64,000 bases of DNA from Augochlora pura (GCF_028453695.1 NC_135777.1:19829714-19893713), one strand, 5' to 3'. Shown: positions 36,341 through 48,294, counted from the stretch's first letter. Made by a program: numbers and translations. The notes: generated by a model not told the origin, from the letters alone.

Positions 36341-37569
36341 TGTCAACATTTGAATCAGTATAGAGATTGAGAAAGTTTAGAAATATTTATATATTATTAT
36401 TAACTAACTTGTTCGTGTTGCAATTCGTGAAGGAAGTTATTACGAATATATCACCTAATAATAGACCAAAAGTTTAGTTTCTTTCTTGCAATCGATACAG
36501 AGAACGTTTACTTTCCATTCTCCCAATTAGGCTAACCCTGATCCAAGAAAATCGAAGATACCGAACACCTTTAAAAAATATCTCATCGTTTAATAAAAAT
36601 ACTGTAGCATCGTTCATTTATCGACTAAAGAATTTCTTTCGTAAGAATAAAAAAAATGTAAAAATTGCTACGAATACTATTGTTCACGCCTTCGAATGAT
36701 AATCCGTCCGTAGCATCCTACATCAGACGGACAGAGAAAATGTAGTTGGTCCCATCGCTAGTCGTCCACCGGGTCCCCGATTCCCCGAGAGTTCGACGAT
36801 GTCGTTAAAACCGTTTCGGGCCGGTCGCGGGGACGCTCCCCGGCATTTTTATGATTTCCATCGTGTTCGTATAAAACGCCGGGAACAACGGCCTGTCACT
36901 ATTAAACACCGGGACACACGCCAGGCACCGGTGTTTTCGTTTTCAGACGGAAATCGTATTTAACAGTTTTCGGGGTGGGGACACGGCGTTGCTCTGCGCG
37001 GCGCTTGTACCTCGTAAAAGCGGGTTCTGGATGTTCCGTTAATTATCTGCTCGGTGTACTCGCAATCGTAAAAGCAATTATATTACTCGGGGTCCTGTAC
37101 GGTGTTGACTCATTTTTTTTCTCTCTCGATTCGAAGCGGAACTCCGTCCCCCCGCTTACGCCTCCCCCGGCCGATCGTTTTTTCTGGTTACGCGCGCGCG
37201 CGCGCCCGCTCTCACCCCCCCTCCACCTCCGCCCCTCTGTTTGTAACTCGCAAGTTTTATTGATAAGCAGGTGTCGGATTTATCGCCTAACGCGAACGAT
37301 TTATGGGACAGTTTTGTTACCTTTGGGATTATCCAGGTATTATTTAAATTTATGCGGGCTCGCGGTGTTGTTCGGGTGTTAAATAACGATAGCACCGGCT
37401 ACCGACGATCCGGCCTTTTGTTCGAGCCGGTCTGTTTATATTTTAGCCGGCGAGGGCGCTCCAGGAATTCAGAGCTCCTGTTCCCGTAATTTCGTAACCT
37501 TTCCGTACATTCTTCTATTGGCTAAAAAGCCTCCCTTGCCCTTTGCCTCGCCCAGTTTACGCGCAGCGT
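36341..37569. other. intergenic block, no gene seen
   Basis: AT-rich to about 36700, then CpG-rich. An alternating (CG)n tract lies at 37191-37205, next to a C-rich stretch. Frames at 36975-37489 overlap on both strands and are rejected. Confidence 0.45.
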
Positions 37570-37573
37570 TTAA

Positions 37574-37750
37574 CCCCTTGCGCTATCGCTCCATTCATGC
37601 TGCGACGGTTAGCTCTTTATTCACCTTCGTTTCTATACTTTGATAGCAGAAGAATTTATTTTTACTCGTAGAAGAAATTAATAGTATTTATATTTAGTAG
37701 AGCTTGCATAAAGTCTTCACGAGTCTGACACGTTATTATAGTGCAAGGGG
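37574..37750. mobile_element. complete 177-bp TTAA MITE
   Basis: It is bounded by TTAA at 37570-37573 and 37751-37754. Terminal inverted repeats are CCCCTTGCGCTAT (left) and CCCCTTGCACTAT (right, reverse-complemented), with a single mismatch in 13. The interior is non-coding and serves as the reference copy for the fragments at 13.3, 19.9 and 31.9 kb. The TTAA target duplication is diagnostic of piggyBac-type mobilisation, and the enzyme is not in this window. Confidence 0.85.
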
Positions 37751-37754
37751 TTAA

Positions 37755-40031
37755 TTTCCTCGGTCCCTAATATTACATAACATCGGCAAAATACGTCCTC
37801 CATCCGCAAGGATAGAATCGCGCTTTCAATGATTTCAACGTGAAAATACGTCTAACAAAATACCGAAGGAAACCGACGCAACAATGTCCCTTGGCAATTT
37901 CGAACGCCGATTAAGCGTCGGATAAAGCTCGCCAGAATTTCGAAAATGTGCCTGGCAGGAGCAAAATCTCACGGCCGTTCTCGGAATCTGTATTTCGGAT
38001 CGGCTGCCGTGTCGATTCGACGGCGTCTGCGAATTGTGGAAAAAAAGAGAAGAGAAGAACCGTGGAAGGAAGAAGAGGAGCCGGAGATCCAACGGGGCCG
38101 GGCAACTCCCCCAATATTTTGACTACCGTGTCAACGAGCCGGCGTACCCTTATTCAACATGCTCGCCGGCCCGTAACGCCATTCATTCGGCCGCGTTAGC
38201 GTTCCCGAAGCAGATTTATCGAACGACGTGTCGCCGGTTCAACGCCGGGCGCGTCCATGCGGTTAGATTTGTGGCTGTTGCGGTTTTGTCCTCGCGGGAT
38301 GAAAAGGGCCCCGGTGGTGGCGCGCCGAAAGCCCACGGTAATTACCGAGCACGGGCCACGGCGTGCTCGCCGCTGCGTCGTCCTCCCCACCGGCTCGATA
38401 ATTTCCACGGATTACCGTTGCTGGGAATCTGTTCGCGCGGCCATCGATGCCACTTTGCGGATTGTATACGATCGAGCGCGCGAGCGCGGATCCGAGCTGC
38501 CAGCCCGGCTTATGAACACGCGTACGACTCAACTTCGCAATCGACGCTTCGACCGGTTTTCGCGCGTCTTTCGTTTACGCCGAGGACTTAAATCCTCGCG
38601 CCGTTTAGCGGTCGACCGGAAAACTCGAAATTCTTTGGCGTCTTCTTCGAGCACCGATGTTGACACGGTTACAGCTGTTCTACGCACTACGTTCGCCTCT
38701 GCGCATATTTGGGTGAAGTAGACACCGAAAGGATGATCGCTGGAGTCAGGTCTAGTTGACTATATTTTGATCTCCGTTTAATAAAGAATTCTTTTATAGT
38801 ATTGTGTTGCGGTATTTGTATTGATATCAGATGGATTTCAGTTGCATCGATTTTATCTATCTCGCCTTACGTTTTCGTGGATATTCGTGATAATTAAGAT
38901 ACAGATTTTTATGCACTTGTGACAAAAATAGTTCCATGGATTATGAGAGGATTTTGAAGACACTAATATATTTTAACAATTTGTTAAAGTTGATACAGGG
39001 AGAGCTAAACCACTGTGCGATACACACTTCTCATGTAACCATATCATAATAATAAATCCTGTAACCATCCAGTTCAATTTACACATACTGTATGACAAAG
39101 AAGGATAAATGATTTTAAAACCAAAATTAAAATTAATTTCAGTACGTAACTTGACAAGAATGAAACATCTTTAACAAAAACCTAATGAAATCCTTTGCTC
39201 ACTACTTGCATTGATGTTTCTTACATCAACCTATCAGCTTTCTCGCACGATCTTCTTCGATCCAAAGTATCGGTACGACGAGAAAACCAGTCCGAGGTGA
39301 AACGATCGATCGATCTGCTCCGTGAACGAGATCGCCGCGATAAAATCGGGTCCGACGTCGCGCCGATGAGTACACTACGGTCCTCTCCACGTCGAAAGCG
39401 GTAATTATCGATTCGTTCGCGTTCGGTGATCCTTTACGGGAATTCATTAACTCTCTTTTGTTCGCGACGGGGTTCACGGACAGCGGATTCTGAAAGATGG
39501 TTCACGGGCAAACATAAACCCATGGGACGCGTGGGGAGGTCCGCGCGCGCGAAGGTCGAACGATTTTCTGTAATTAAATATGCCGGCGGGGCCCGCGAGA
39601 GTGGGCGGTAGGCGGTGGGCAGTCGATTTATCGCGAAAACCGCGAGGACACGATATTAAATTTCAGATAGGGTCTGGTAGTTCCCCTGACCACCGCGGCG
39701 GATTGTATTTCAAAACTCGTGCCAGCTGCCTCACCGATCCTCTATTGGCGCTCTTGTTTTCATCTCGGGCCAGTCGTAAATCTCTCATTGACCCAGGACG
39801 ATCTATCTTCATGATCGGGACCGTGAATGATAGTTTCTTGTTCGGTTTTGTACTTTATCTTTTTATTAAAATGGTTTACTTATTCTTAGTTTAGTTCTTA
39901 TTTCGAGAGTTGTTTTTATTTTGAACTTAAAACAATTGAAAACTTATTTTAGATGGAACTGCGATACAAGATTTCTAACCCATTGCAGAAGATATTATTC
40001 ATATATTTTCATTCTATAAATATTGTGTATA
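37755..40031. other. intergenic block, large CpG-rich core
   Basis: CpG-rich from about 37840 to 38720 and 39240 to 39800, with AT-rich DNA between. Frames of 150-185 codons (38034-38591, 38257-38721) overlap each other and minus-strand frames, with Arg-, Ser- and Pro-heavy composition and no motif. Confidence 0.45.
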
Positions 40032-40366
40032 GGATGTACTAAAAATATGTTATAATTTGGAAATGGTAGGTACCTGAGGTCATTTGAAACAACTTTTTCC
40101 TTAGTGCAAATGCAGTCCGCTGCTTTATTTACGAGATATAGAGAAAAAACGCTGACCAATGAGAGGCGAGCTCGGCTGACGGGAGGCGGACGCGTCAATA
40201 GGCGGAACTAGGCTTCGTTCGCTGGCTGGCTAGGGCGTCTATCATGTGCCAAGCTTGCTTCTCATTGGTGAAGGTTTCTCGTTAATAACTCATAAACAAA
40301 GCTGAGGATTACATTCGTGCTAAGGAAAAAGTTATTTCAAATGATCTTATGGACCACTCATTTTCA
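40032..40366. mobile_element. foldback/MITE element with ~80-bp inverted arms
   Basis: The left arm (about 40061-40135) reads GGTCATTTGAAACAACTTTT, then TCCTTAGTGCAAATGCAG and GCTTTATTTACGAGAT. The reverse complement of 40280-40360 reads GATCATTTGAAATAACTTTT, then TCCTTAGCACGAATGTAA and GCTTTGTTTATGAGTT. The arms are close to 80% identical and flank a GC-rich centre containing CCAATGAGAGGC and its inverted partner CTTCTCATTGG. A TA precedes GGATGTAC at 40032. The far right terminus is unclear. It belongs to the same family as 22606-22858. Confidence 0.7.
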
Positions 40367-40790
40367 GATTTGAAACAAGACTCGAAACCGTGAAATATTT
40401 GAGAACGGATTCCGATTTCGTTGCAGCACAATGTAGAATCGTCGCAGCACTGTGTAGAATCGTTGCAGCGTTCGGTCCACGATCCCAGGGTCTTTTCTAC
40501 CAGGATGTGATTTATAAGCTCGTACTATTTTGATCGATCCAACGAGATTCACGACCGCCGAGGACAGTGTAGCGAGCGGCCCGCTTTCCCGACGACAGGA
40601 AGCAATGACCCGTCCTGCCGGTGACGAGAAACCCCTGCGTCTAAATACGCTTAATGGATGACAACTATAAACTGCCGCGCCAGTACATAACACGGAACCA
40701 CACGGTGAATATCGTTCCGCACGATTGAACGCTCCTCTCCGTGGTACGAGGGGCCCCGGTGCTGCTCTCTTCGCTTTCAGAACCGATCAG

Positions 40791-40791
<1 letters not shown>
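40367..40791. other. intergenic block, no gene seen
   Basis: Mixed, CpG-bearing sequence. A short direct repeat GCAGCACAATGTAGAATCGT / GCAGCACTGTGTAGAATCGT lies at about 40423-40463. The minus frame 40364-40693 crosses it and has no domain. Confidence 0.45.
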
Positions 40792-40828
<37 letters not shown>

Positions 40829-40836
40829 TCTTTCTC
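40792..40836. repeat. (TC)n microsatellite
   Basis: About 15 uninterrupted CT units followed by interrupted CT/TTTC sequence. Confidence 0.9.
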
Positions 40837-43013
40837 CGCTATCATTTCGCTCCCCCATTGTTTCTTCGCGGTACAAAATGCACCCTGTAGCGGCTTCCTA
40901 GCGACCCTCCGTGCAACCACGCTGCAACGTCATGAATATTTCCACGGCGATAACGAGCCCCAGCCGAGATCACGGAGAAACTGGCACCGCGATGTTGTCT
41001 CGACGATGATCGCATTGGTCACGCAAAAATGATCGGGTACATCGTTCCACTAAAGAAGAAAAATTATTGTATTCGTCGCAGCTGCGGACTTCGGAATACG
41101 ATGTTCAACGGAGTATCTTTATTTATTTTATCTTGCGGTTCACGTTCGATTTTTTTTTATTTATAAATATAGTTTAACATTCCGTGTTGGACACAGTATG
41201 CAAACGAAATTGTTTAGATAAATAATATGACATTTCGAATAATTTCTTATTTTACTCGTGCGACGGCTTCTCGTGGGAACACGTGAATTATTAATTATTA
41301 TCATCATAAATGTATTGATTGCAGAATTCTATTGCACTTTAGCGTTCTTTGATACCTCCAGTAGGCGGAAGATGCCCGGACATTGAAATCGAACGGTAGT
41401 TGCGAACAGACCGATGAAAGGGTTGATTGCGATCCTCGCGCGATTCATCCGTCCGCGCCCTCATCGACGGCCATAAATATTGACTGATTAAGGGCGCAAT
41501 ACAAAGTGGTGAATCGCCTAGTTACGCGTATCGAAACGGATCGGGAATCCATGGTTACCCAAACAGTGTTCTCACGAGCCGATCGCCGGATTCGCCACAA
41601 GAAGACGCGCGCGATTCGACGCGGCACGTGAGAGAGCATATCGCGCGGTCTCTCAACCACTAGACTCTCATTAGCGGTATTCAACAATTATTCACAGAGG
41701 CGACCTCGAAGGACGGCTGCGCGCCGCGGGGCCGATCTGTTGCACGGAAAACCGTCCCGTGACAAATCGAACAGATGCCGGGGAGCCTAGTTAGGCTACG
41801 GGCCACTTTGTCACCGACACTCGACTGTCACGATCGATGTTAATCATTGCTGATCATTGTTGATTCGTCATCCGAACCGCGGGGACATCGATACCCTTGC
41901 GAAGTCATCCTGCGTCGAGCACTGATTCGTTCCGGCCGGGAAATGGCACTCGACGAAATATAAATTCTCCTGGTTGATTATACTCGGATGAACGATAAGA
42001 ATATTTTTATTATTATATTCGATAGAGTTTTACTGATTTAAATTTTAATCGTTTGTAGAAATTACGTATCGAAATATTAATTTGCATAGGATCGTCTATC
42101 TATTCGTAACTCGATGGATTTTAATATCTTAAGTAGTTACTAAAAAAAACTAGTCGTCTTTATAATTAATCTAGACTTTATTATTTTATTAATAGTATTT
42201 TACTGGTAGACTTCTGTTAAGAATATACTTTTTTAAATAATTATTACTAGGATAATAATTAAATTCTGAACAACCGGTGCACGTCGACTGCAACCTTTTT
42301 ATACAACAGAGTTACATCTACCATTTTAAATATTAATCTGCACAACAACTATTCTCTACATATAATACATTTTTATCAGCATACTCCTCTTATCATCAAT
42401 TATGAAATAAGGACAAAAAATTATGTTTCCGATACTTCTCCTAAACAAATATCTAATGCGAAGTCTGAAGAAACTTGCAACGTTTCTCATCTAACATTCG
42501 TCGATGTTATCAGTGAATTTATTTGTATAAGCCACGAAATTATTGAATCGGTGACATATTAATCGACGATCAGCTATCTGGCGGTGCTGTAGACTCTCTT
42601 GCGAAGCAAGGAACTTGCACAATCATCGATACCGAACTTCGGCGCATAAATCAGCCGAGGAATGTGTCGAGCGCCGAAGAAAAGCTAATTCGCAGACGTT
42701 CCAGCCGCGGGTAAGAAATAATCCCGGTAATCGCAATTAATTTACTCCACATCCACGGGGGCGCGAGGATCGGAATCAATCACCGTTTAATCGGTATCCA
42801 TCATCGCAGCCGGGAGGAAACAAAATCCCAGGCGAGCTACGGCTGGCCGAAAGCCGGGGGTGTCTGCGGGATATCGGTAAAAGGATTCAGCGAGTCCACG
42901 GAATCCTGCACGGTTTCAGCGAGGATTCGATCCGGTCGTGCCGTAGATCATTGAAACGTATATCCCACGGATCGCGAGGGGTGTACCTGTACCCAGAGAG
43001 AGGGTGTACGTCT
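40837..43013. other. intergenic block, no gene seen
   Basis: CpG-rich at about 40840-41040, 41340-41980 and 42540-43000, AT-rich between. Only one frame over 60 codons lies wholly inside (41445-41687 minus), and it has no domain. Confidence 0.5.
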
Positions 43014-43106
43014 CTCCCCCCATCTCTCTCTCTCTCTTACTCTGCCTTTCTATCTCTCTTACTCTCTCTTTCTCTCTCTCTCGTTCTTCCTCGCTCTCTC
43101 TTTTTG
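43014..43106. repeat. TC-rich simple-repeat tract
   Basis: Interrupted (TC)n for about 90 bases. It underlies the 233-codon minus frame (42916-43617) and the plus frames 42951-43456, whose Ser/Leu and Arg/Glu runs come from the repeat. Confidence 0.85.
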
Positions 43107-43680
43107 TTGGCCGACGTGCCCGTGGAAGGACACAAAGTAGATTCGAGATACCGGCGGTGCACTCCCAGTTCCCGTGGGGTCGTGCCGGTCGTATATGGCC
43201 GCCGGTTGACTTCCAGTTGCTTTCGAGATCGAAGATTCGCCTACGCCCTTTCCCGCGGAAGGATACCGGCCGAAGGACACGCGTACGTTCGAGATCCTGT
43301 TTCCAGCGGATCACTCGAAATAATTCGTCGTTGTCCCCCGGTGAAATCGATACCGGCCCGATGCACGACGCCCGCCTAACGCTAGCACGGAACCTCCCTC
43401 GTCGTCCTTTTTCAACGGGACGGAGAGAGTTATTCACCTCGGGGGTGAAACGGTGACCGATAACTCTGCCGATCGCGGACTGCCGTCGGATGATAGCCCG
43501 CGCCGTTGCCCGGGAACGGACCCCAACCACCGACGGTGCTCGATCGAGCATCGCCATCTTGTTACTTTTAGAATGCTTCGTTGATAGGAGATGATAGGAG
43601 CTGCGGGGTCGAAGCAATTGCTCGATCGGGTGGTCGGAGATTTTTAGCGGTTGTTGCTAGCTTTTGGGACGTTGTTTGTA
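43107..43680. other. CpG-rich intergenic block
   Basis: GC-rich sequence covered by overlapping frames on both strands and no domain. No RNA gene was recognised. Confidence 0.45.
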
Positions 43681-43896
43681 CTGGGTGGTCAGTGAATGAC
43701 TGGATGATGTCAGAGAAAAAGAAGAATAGTTTTTAGTATTTTTGCGAAGAAAAGCATCCGCTATTTTCAAGTTGCTTTAATAATTGATTATTCTATTTTG
43801 TAAATAGTCATTTTAATAGCCAAGGGTTACACTATAATTTACGAAAAAAGAAAGTAGAAAAGAAGGACGAAATTATGACTCTCAGTGACCACCCTG
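43681..43896. mobile_element. complete 216-bp TA-flanked MITE
   Basis: It is bounded by TA at 43679-43680 and 43897-43898. The left end is CTGGGTGGTCAGTGA and the right end reverse-complemented is CAGGGTGGTCACTGA, matching at 13 of 15 positions, with weaker similarity further in. The interior is AT-rich without an open frame. The TA target points to a Tc1/mariner-superfamily enzyme acting in trans. Family assignment beyond that is not possible from this sequence. Confidence 0.8.
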
Positions 43897-43898
43897 TA

Positions 43899-45373
43899 CT
43901 TGGAAATAGTACACTCCGAATTTCAATGCTACAATAAAACTCTATTACGAGAAATATTCTTTAATGAAATTTATCGTATCTAGTTAGACCAGCAGCGGCT
44001 AAAGCATCGCAACAAAAGGCGTGCGCTCGTCTCAGGCAACGAATAAAAAGATTACAGGCTCAGCACATTTAAGCAAACTTTATCTCGCGTAAGCTGTTGC
44101 GGAAGAAAAGAGCGAGCCTCGAAACGGCACCGGCGAAACACCAGAAATATCGGAAGATTTACAGCCGAAGGAGATCAGTAGCTCGGAATCGGGCAGCAAA
44201 TCGTCGGCAGTCGCTAAGCTAAAGTATCCGTTACGCGGCGATCTCCTAGGTGGTTTTGCACAGAAAACTCGGACGCCCGACAGCGCAATGAAAAAGAACG
44301 CTTTAACGAGCCCTAATAGGATTCGCACAGGTGCAGATTTCTTTGTGAACACGAGAAGGGGATTCCCGGTTAAAATGGCGTTAGTCGAGATCAGGCTAAA
44401 CAGCAGTCGCCGTTTTCCGACTGGACTTCGTGACGCGCCGAAATGGGGTCCTTTCGCGCGGCGAACCTCCGAACGGTAGGTGTCCTGCGTGAATGGTCAA
44501 CTCGAAAGCCGGGTTTGCCCCCGGCGACTAAACGATGTTTGCCCACAATATGATAAACGCATCTCTCTCGGCGACGTTCCCCGGCATCCCTTTTTCTGGG
44601 TAAACGGACCATTATTACCGCGGTCCATTTTTCATCCAGCCCCTTGCCGCCACTTTTGTTTCTGCTGTCGCTCGGTCCCGATCCACCGCCGCCTAATGAT
44701 CGGAACTTTTGTGTTCTCTATTGCTGGACGTTGTTCCCTAATTTCTGGTTTGCCTTCGTTGCGGCGATTTTCCTTCTAATATACGTTTTCATGGATTTTG
44801 ACGGTTTTAGTCAGCTGCTGTACAAATCTCATAGAGACGAAATTAAATATTGGAAAAATTAAAGCTCCAAAAAATTAGATTAAAATGGATATGAAAAGAA
44901 AAATAAAAGTTGGAAAGGAGCAATTATTTGTATTAATGTTCTGTTAAATTTTCAAGATATGTGACTATCGTATATAAAAAAAAAACAGGGAAAGAAACCG
45001 AAATTAATAAAATATGTCATATATACACTGTTATACTTAATCCGATCTATAAATTAACATCTCGAACACAGTTTTATTTGTTAAATTCCGAGCTTTGCTT
45101 TCGGCCAATTAATCGACGATTACCGCGCGCAGCCGTCCCAGCTGACAACGGATGCCAAAGCGTCAGTTTCCCTGGAAACTTGAACGCCGGCACAGACGAT
45201 GCGCCTCGCACGGTTCCGAGCTACAAGATTCGCGGAGTTTTCGCAGCGAGAAGTCGCGTCTGGTGTCCCTTTGACCTCCTCGCGAGTGCGATGCGTTTTC
45301 TTCGCTCGTGGGTAGCTGGACGCTTAATAATCCGGCCGTGGTAATCGATTACCGGTGACGACGAACGGACGTC
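43899..45373. other. intergenic block, no gene seen
   Basis: CpG-rich at about 43980-44760 and 45110-45370. Frames at 44080-44352 (minus) and 44288-44862 (plus) lack recognisable domains. Confidence 0.45.
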
Positions 45374-45449
45374 GCGGCGGCGGCGGCGGCGGCGTTTCGC
45401 ATATACGATGATTCGCATATACGACGATTCGCATATACGACGATTCGCA
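45374..45449. repeat. (CGG)n followed by a 16-bp tandem repeat
   Basis: (CGG)7 lies at 45374-45394. TTCGCATATACGATGA then repeats at 45396, 45412 and 45428 with a partial fourth unit. The junction of two unrelated simple repeats suggests a slippage-prone site. Confidence 0.9.
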
Positions 45450-45869
45450 CGTCGGCGTGAGCCGGACCGGCTGAGAAACACCGTTCGCGCCGCTTGCACC
45501 GGCTCTTACGACATTCCGCCGCGCTTTCGATTAATGAGATTGAGTGCCAGTTTTCAGCGCTGCCGGCGGATCGGCCCGCGGAATTCAATTAATCGTCCCC
45601 GCGTTCCTGAAACCTCGGGAATGCCTAAGCGATCGCCGCTCGCCCCGGCCGCCCCGAGATCGAACGTCATAATTCAGTTCCGCGGATAGGCCGAATTTCA
45701 ATGCGATACTCTAGCGAAAATCTATCGACTTGCGACGAACGTCCGCTTTGCTGTTAGTAGCTTTCGCCGTTTCACGTGCCGATGATTTTCAAAATTCAGT
45801 TTTCTATTCTTGAATTCTTGAATTCTCGAATTCTTCAATTTTTCGAGGACTAATATTACGTTTCTAATA
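45450..45869. other. intergenic stretch, no gene seen
   Basis: CpG-rich to about 45700. A small GAATTCTTGAATTCTCGAATTC tandem motif lies at 45810-45835. Confidence 0.5.
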
Positions 45870-45873
45870 TTAA

Positions 45874-46100
45874 CCCTCTGCACTCGAGTGGTGAGTCGCA
45901 CTAAAATTGTTCCATCACGTCCCAAGATACCTTTTATGCCAGCAAAGTTTAGATTTTAAAAAATTGTTAGGTAGTGAAAGTGTTGTCACAAGAATCAATT
46001 TTGTATGCATAAAAGTACACTTTGTTACATGGAATGGACGTAGTATCAGCCAGGAAAATTATTTCAGATTTGCAAGTAAAATGGCTTCGAGTGCAAAGGG
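45874..46100. mobile_element. complete 227-bp TTAA MITE
   Basis: It is bounded by TTAA at 45870-45873 and 46101-46104. The left end CCCTCTGCACTCGAGTGG and right end (reverse-complemented) CCCTTTGCACTCGAAGCC form the terminal inverted repeats. It shares the interior block AAAGTTTAGATTTTAAAAAA and AGTGTTGTCACAAG with 32843-33428. Non-coding. Confidence 0.85.
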
Positions 46101-46104
46101 TTAA

Positions 46105-46765
46105 TACTTTATAATTTATTTATTCTAATTAAATTTGTTTTCTTATTCATAGAAATTGAATTTTTCTTACAGGTTTATACAAGTTCGAACGTGGTATTTA
46201 TTATTTCTATAGAAAATTATTTCGATGGGATAATGAGTGAGCCGACAGAGTTTCGAATTTCCGCAATATATTTCAATTTTTACTGAATTTTTTGAAAAGA
46301 GTGCGTTTTATTGAAATTTTGTTCAAACAAGTTTGGAAGCACATATAGTTCCCTACAACTCTGTTATATACCATTTTCCCATACTTCCAAGAATTTTCGA
46401 ATTAATAGCATTTCAATATGAAAGGCTTTACTGGTACAACTGTCACAACTGTCACAACTAACCATGTCCAATTACTTAATTTAATCGCAGGTCTCTGCAA
46501 ACAGTAATACTCTCCCACTATTCTCTCTTACAATAATAACATAAAAACACTTGAATTCCATAAACGCATAAAAATTTACAGTTTATAATTCAATCCTCTG
46601 CCAGTCAAGGGTTGGCCCATTCTGTATAATTCCCGACGACTGCACCGTCCCTTGAATCTTTCATTAGTGGAATGACAATGAGGAAGGAGCTCGCAACGTT
46701 GACAAATGCATCGACCCGGGGCCACTCGAGCGACGTTTGTAAGGAGCCGTTTCACCGTCGAGTAA
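46105..46765. other. AT-rich intergenic block
   Basis: No gene. A TTTTTCTTACAG acceptor-like sequence at about 46160-46171 is followed by no sustained frame. A three-unit CTGTCACAA-type repeat lies at 46438-46460. Confidence 0.5.
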
Positions 46766-46794
46766 GGGAGAGAGAGAGAGAGAGAGAGAGAGAG
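46766..46794. repeat. (GA)n microsatellite
   Basis: About 14 uninterrupted AG units. Confidence 0.9.
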
Positions 46795-47745
46795 GTCACC
46801 GGAATAAAGGGAAAGAAAGGTCACAGTTCGTCGTCGAGAGCACGATAAATCTTGTTCCCTTCCGTGTCGATGGACAGACACCTTCGAAAGAATGAGTTCA
46901 TATCTTCGGGAGCGGAATCGAGTTCATATTAGCCCCATCTGCCTTCTTTGGGGACGGGCTTCTGCATGAACGATCCGGCACACAGGGACGACCCGACGGC
47001 AGACAAAACGTGGCGGTGCCAGCAGCGAATCGGCGGACCAGCAAGCAAATAGATCCGGATTATTTTCGGCCAATTGATCACGAATCGGACGACGCTTGCC
47101 GCGCCTCTCTTGTTTGCTACACATCGACGGACATATCGGCGAGATTTTCCACCGTCGACTCCAGGCATGCCAGAAGTCGGATTAGTTATTTATGGCGGCG
47201 GAATGCCTGGACGCGCAGAGAGACGTGCTGTTTATGGTGGACAAAGCGATTCAAGACGGATACAATCGGTTTAGGAATTTTTTAGTTTGGGATCGTTGTT
47301 GGATATTCGGAATTTTCAGTGATAAAATGTATCATAATTGCACCAAGTAATTTTCTTCATGTTGAGATTTTTGCTTCTTTGCGTTTATTAATTTTTGGTA
47401 GGATGAATTTGGTAGTATGCCATAAGTGTCGATGTACTGTTAATTAATTTCATCCGAGTTGTGGATAGAAGAATGTGTAATATAAATTGGTAGATTCTAA
47501 ATATTTAGACGAAATAAAAATTGCTCGAGTTCACTGCAAGAATTAGAAATATCAATTAATTTTTTCCTTTAATAATATTAATAAACCTTAGCGTTGACAT
47601 AACGTTCCTGTGGTCTCTCTCAAATGACTTAGCCTAATCTGCTCTATTAACTACTTTAAATTGCGTCTTATCAACTTTCTCTCTTCGAAATTGCATTTCT
47701 ATCACAAAACCACAATCGAGGAAAGTATTAAAAACTTAAAAAACG
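46795..47745. other. intergenic block, no gene seen
   Basis: CpG-rich to about 47280 with overlapping frames on both strands (46924-47285), then AT-rich. Confidence 0.45.
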
Positions 47746-47811
47746 ATGCATCTAATGGAAATCTATGGAAGACAAAAATTACATTCAGAAAGTCCATGGG
47801 ATGAAACCGAG
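47746..47811 (+). other. possible short first coding exon
   Basis: ATG at 47746 is preceded by an in-frame TAA. It opens a frame reading MHLMEIYGRQKLHSESPWDE, then TE, reaching a consensus-like donor GAG|GTAAGA at 47811/47812. The frame also runs on to 47985 without splicing. I cannot name the product. A 22-residue exon is too short to test by eye. Confidence 0.15.
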
Positions 47812-48144
47812 GTAAGAAACGACAACCTAAGAAACAGGAAATATTTAAATGAACACGTGCGAAAAAGGAACGACGGAACGCTATCAATTCCGTTTCTCGA
47901 CCCCCATTTTTTGTCGGTGACAAAAAAAGAGGACAACCACGCTTTAATACGTATTAGCGGCGTAGAAACATTAGTGTTTATTTAGAGGAGGTTGCTCAAC
48001 CCGATTTTTTTTTATCGGGCCCCCGAGACAGAAATTTACATGGACCTTTAATAGAATAAATTTCGCCGCGTCGGAACAAGGCACCGATCGGTTTTACGAT
48101 CCATTACGAGCCGGGCCCCGCGGTGGAGACGCGGCTTTCGATCG

Positions 48145-48216
48145 ATGACGGCCGCCGAGGAATTGGAAGATTCGAGCGTTAGAGTGACGCAATTCTTACG
48201 ATTCCCGATTCAAGAG
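48145..48216 (+). other. possible start of a coding frame
   Basis: ATG at 48145 opens MTAAEELEDSSVRVTQFLRF then PIQE, not low-complexity, up to GAG|GTGTGC at 48216/48217. Beyond that the frame becomes a Lys/Arg/Glu run encoded by the purine tract at 48295-48395, so only the first 24 residues are of interest. It is unrecognised, and the donor is weak. Confidence 0.12.
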
Positions 48217-48294
48217 GTGTGCGTATCGTGTGTCGTTCCCGGGGCCCCGGGTCAACCGACACCATCATCATCGGCTATCTGGCTCGTAAAAAAC

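Noticed and set aside
38034..38721. Overlapping 185- and 154-codon plus frames
   Set aside because: Two frames open at once in GC-rich DNA with Arg/Ser/Pro bias indicate chance frames.
40423..40470. Short direct repeats as transposon target duplication
   Set aside because: The repeats are adjacent, so they are a local tandem duplication and not flanks of an insertion.
42916..43617. 233-codon minus-strand open frame
   Set aside because: It crosses the TC-rich tract at 43014-43106, giving an Arg/Glu repeat. It is overlapped by two long plus frames and has no domain.
45360..45450. Coding Arg-rich repeat from (CGG)n plus the 16-bp unit
   Set aside because: Simple repeat with a 16-base period that does not preserve a frame.
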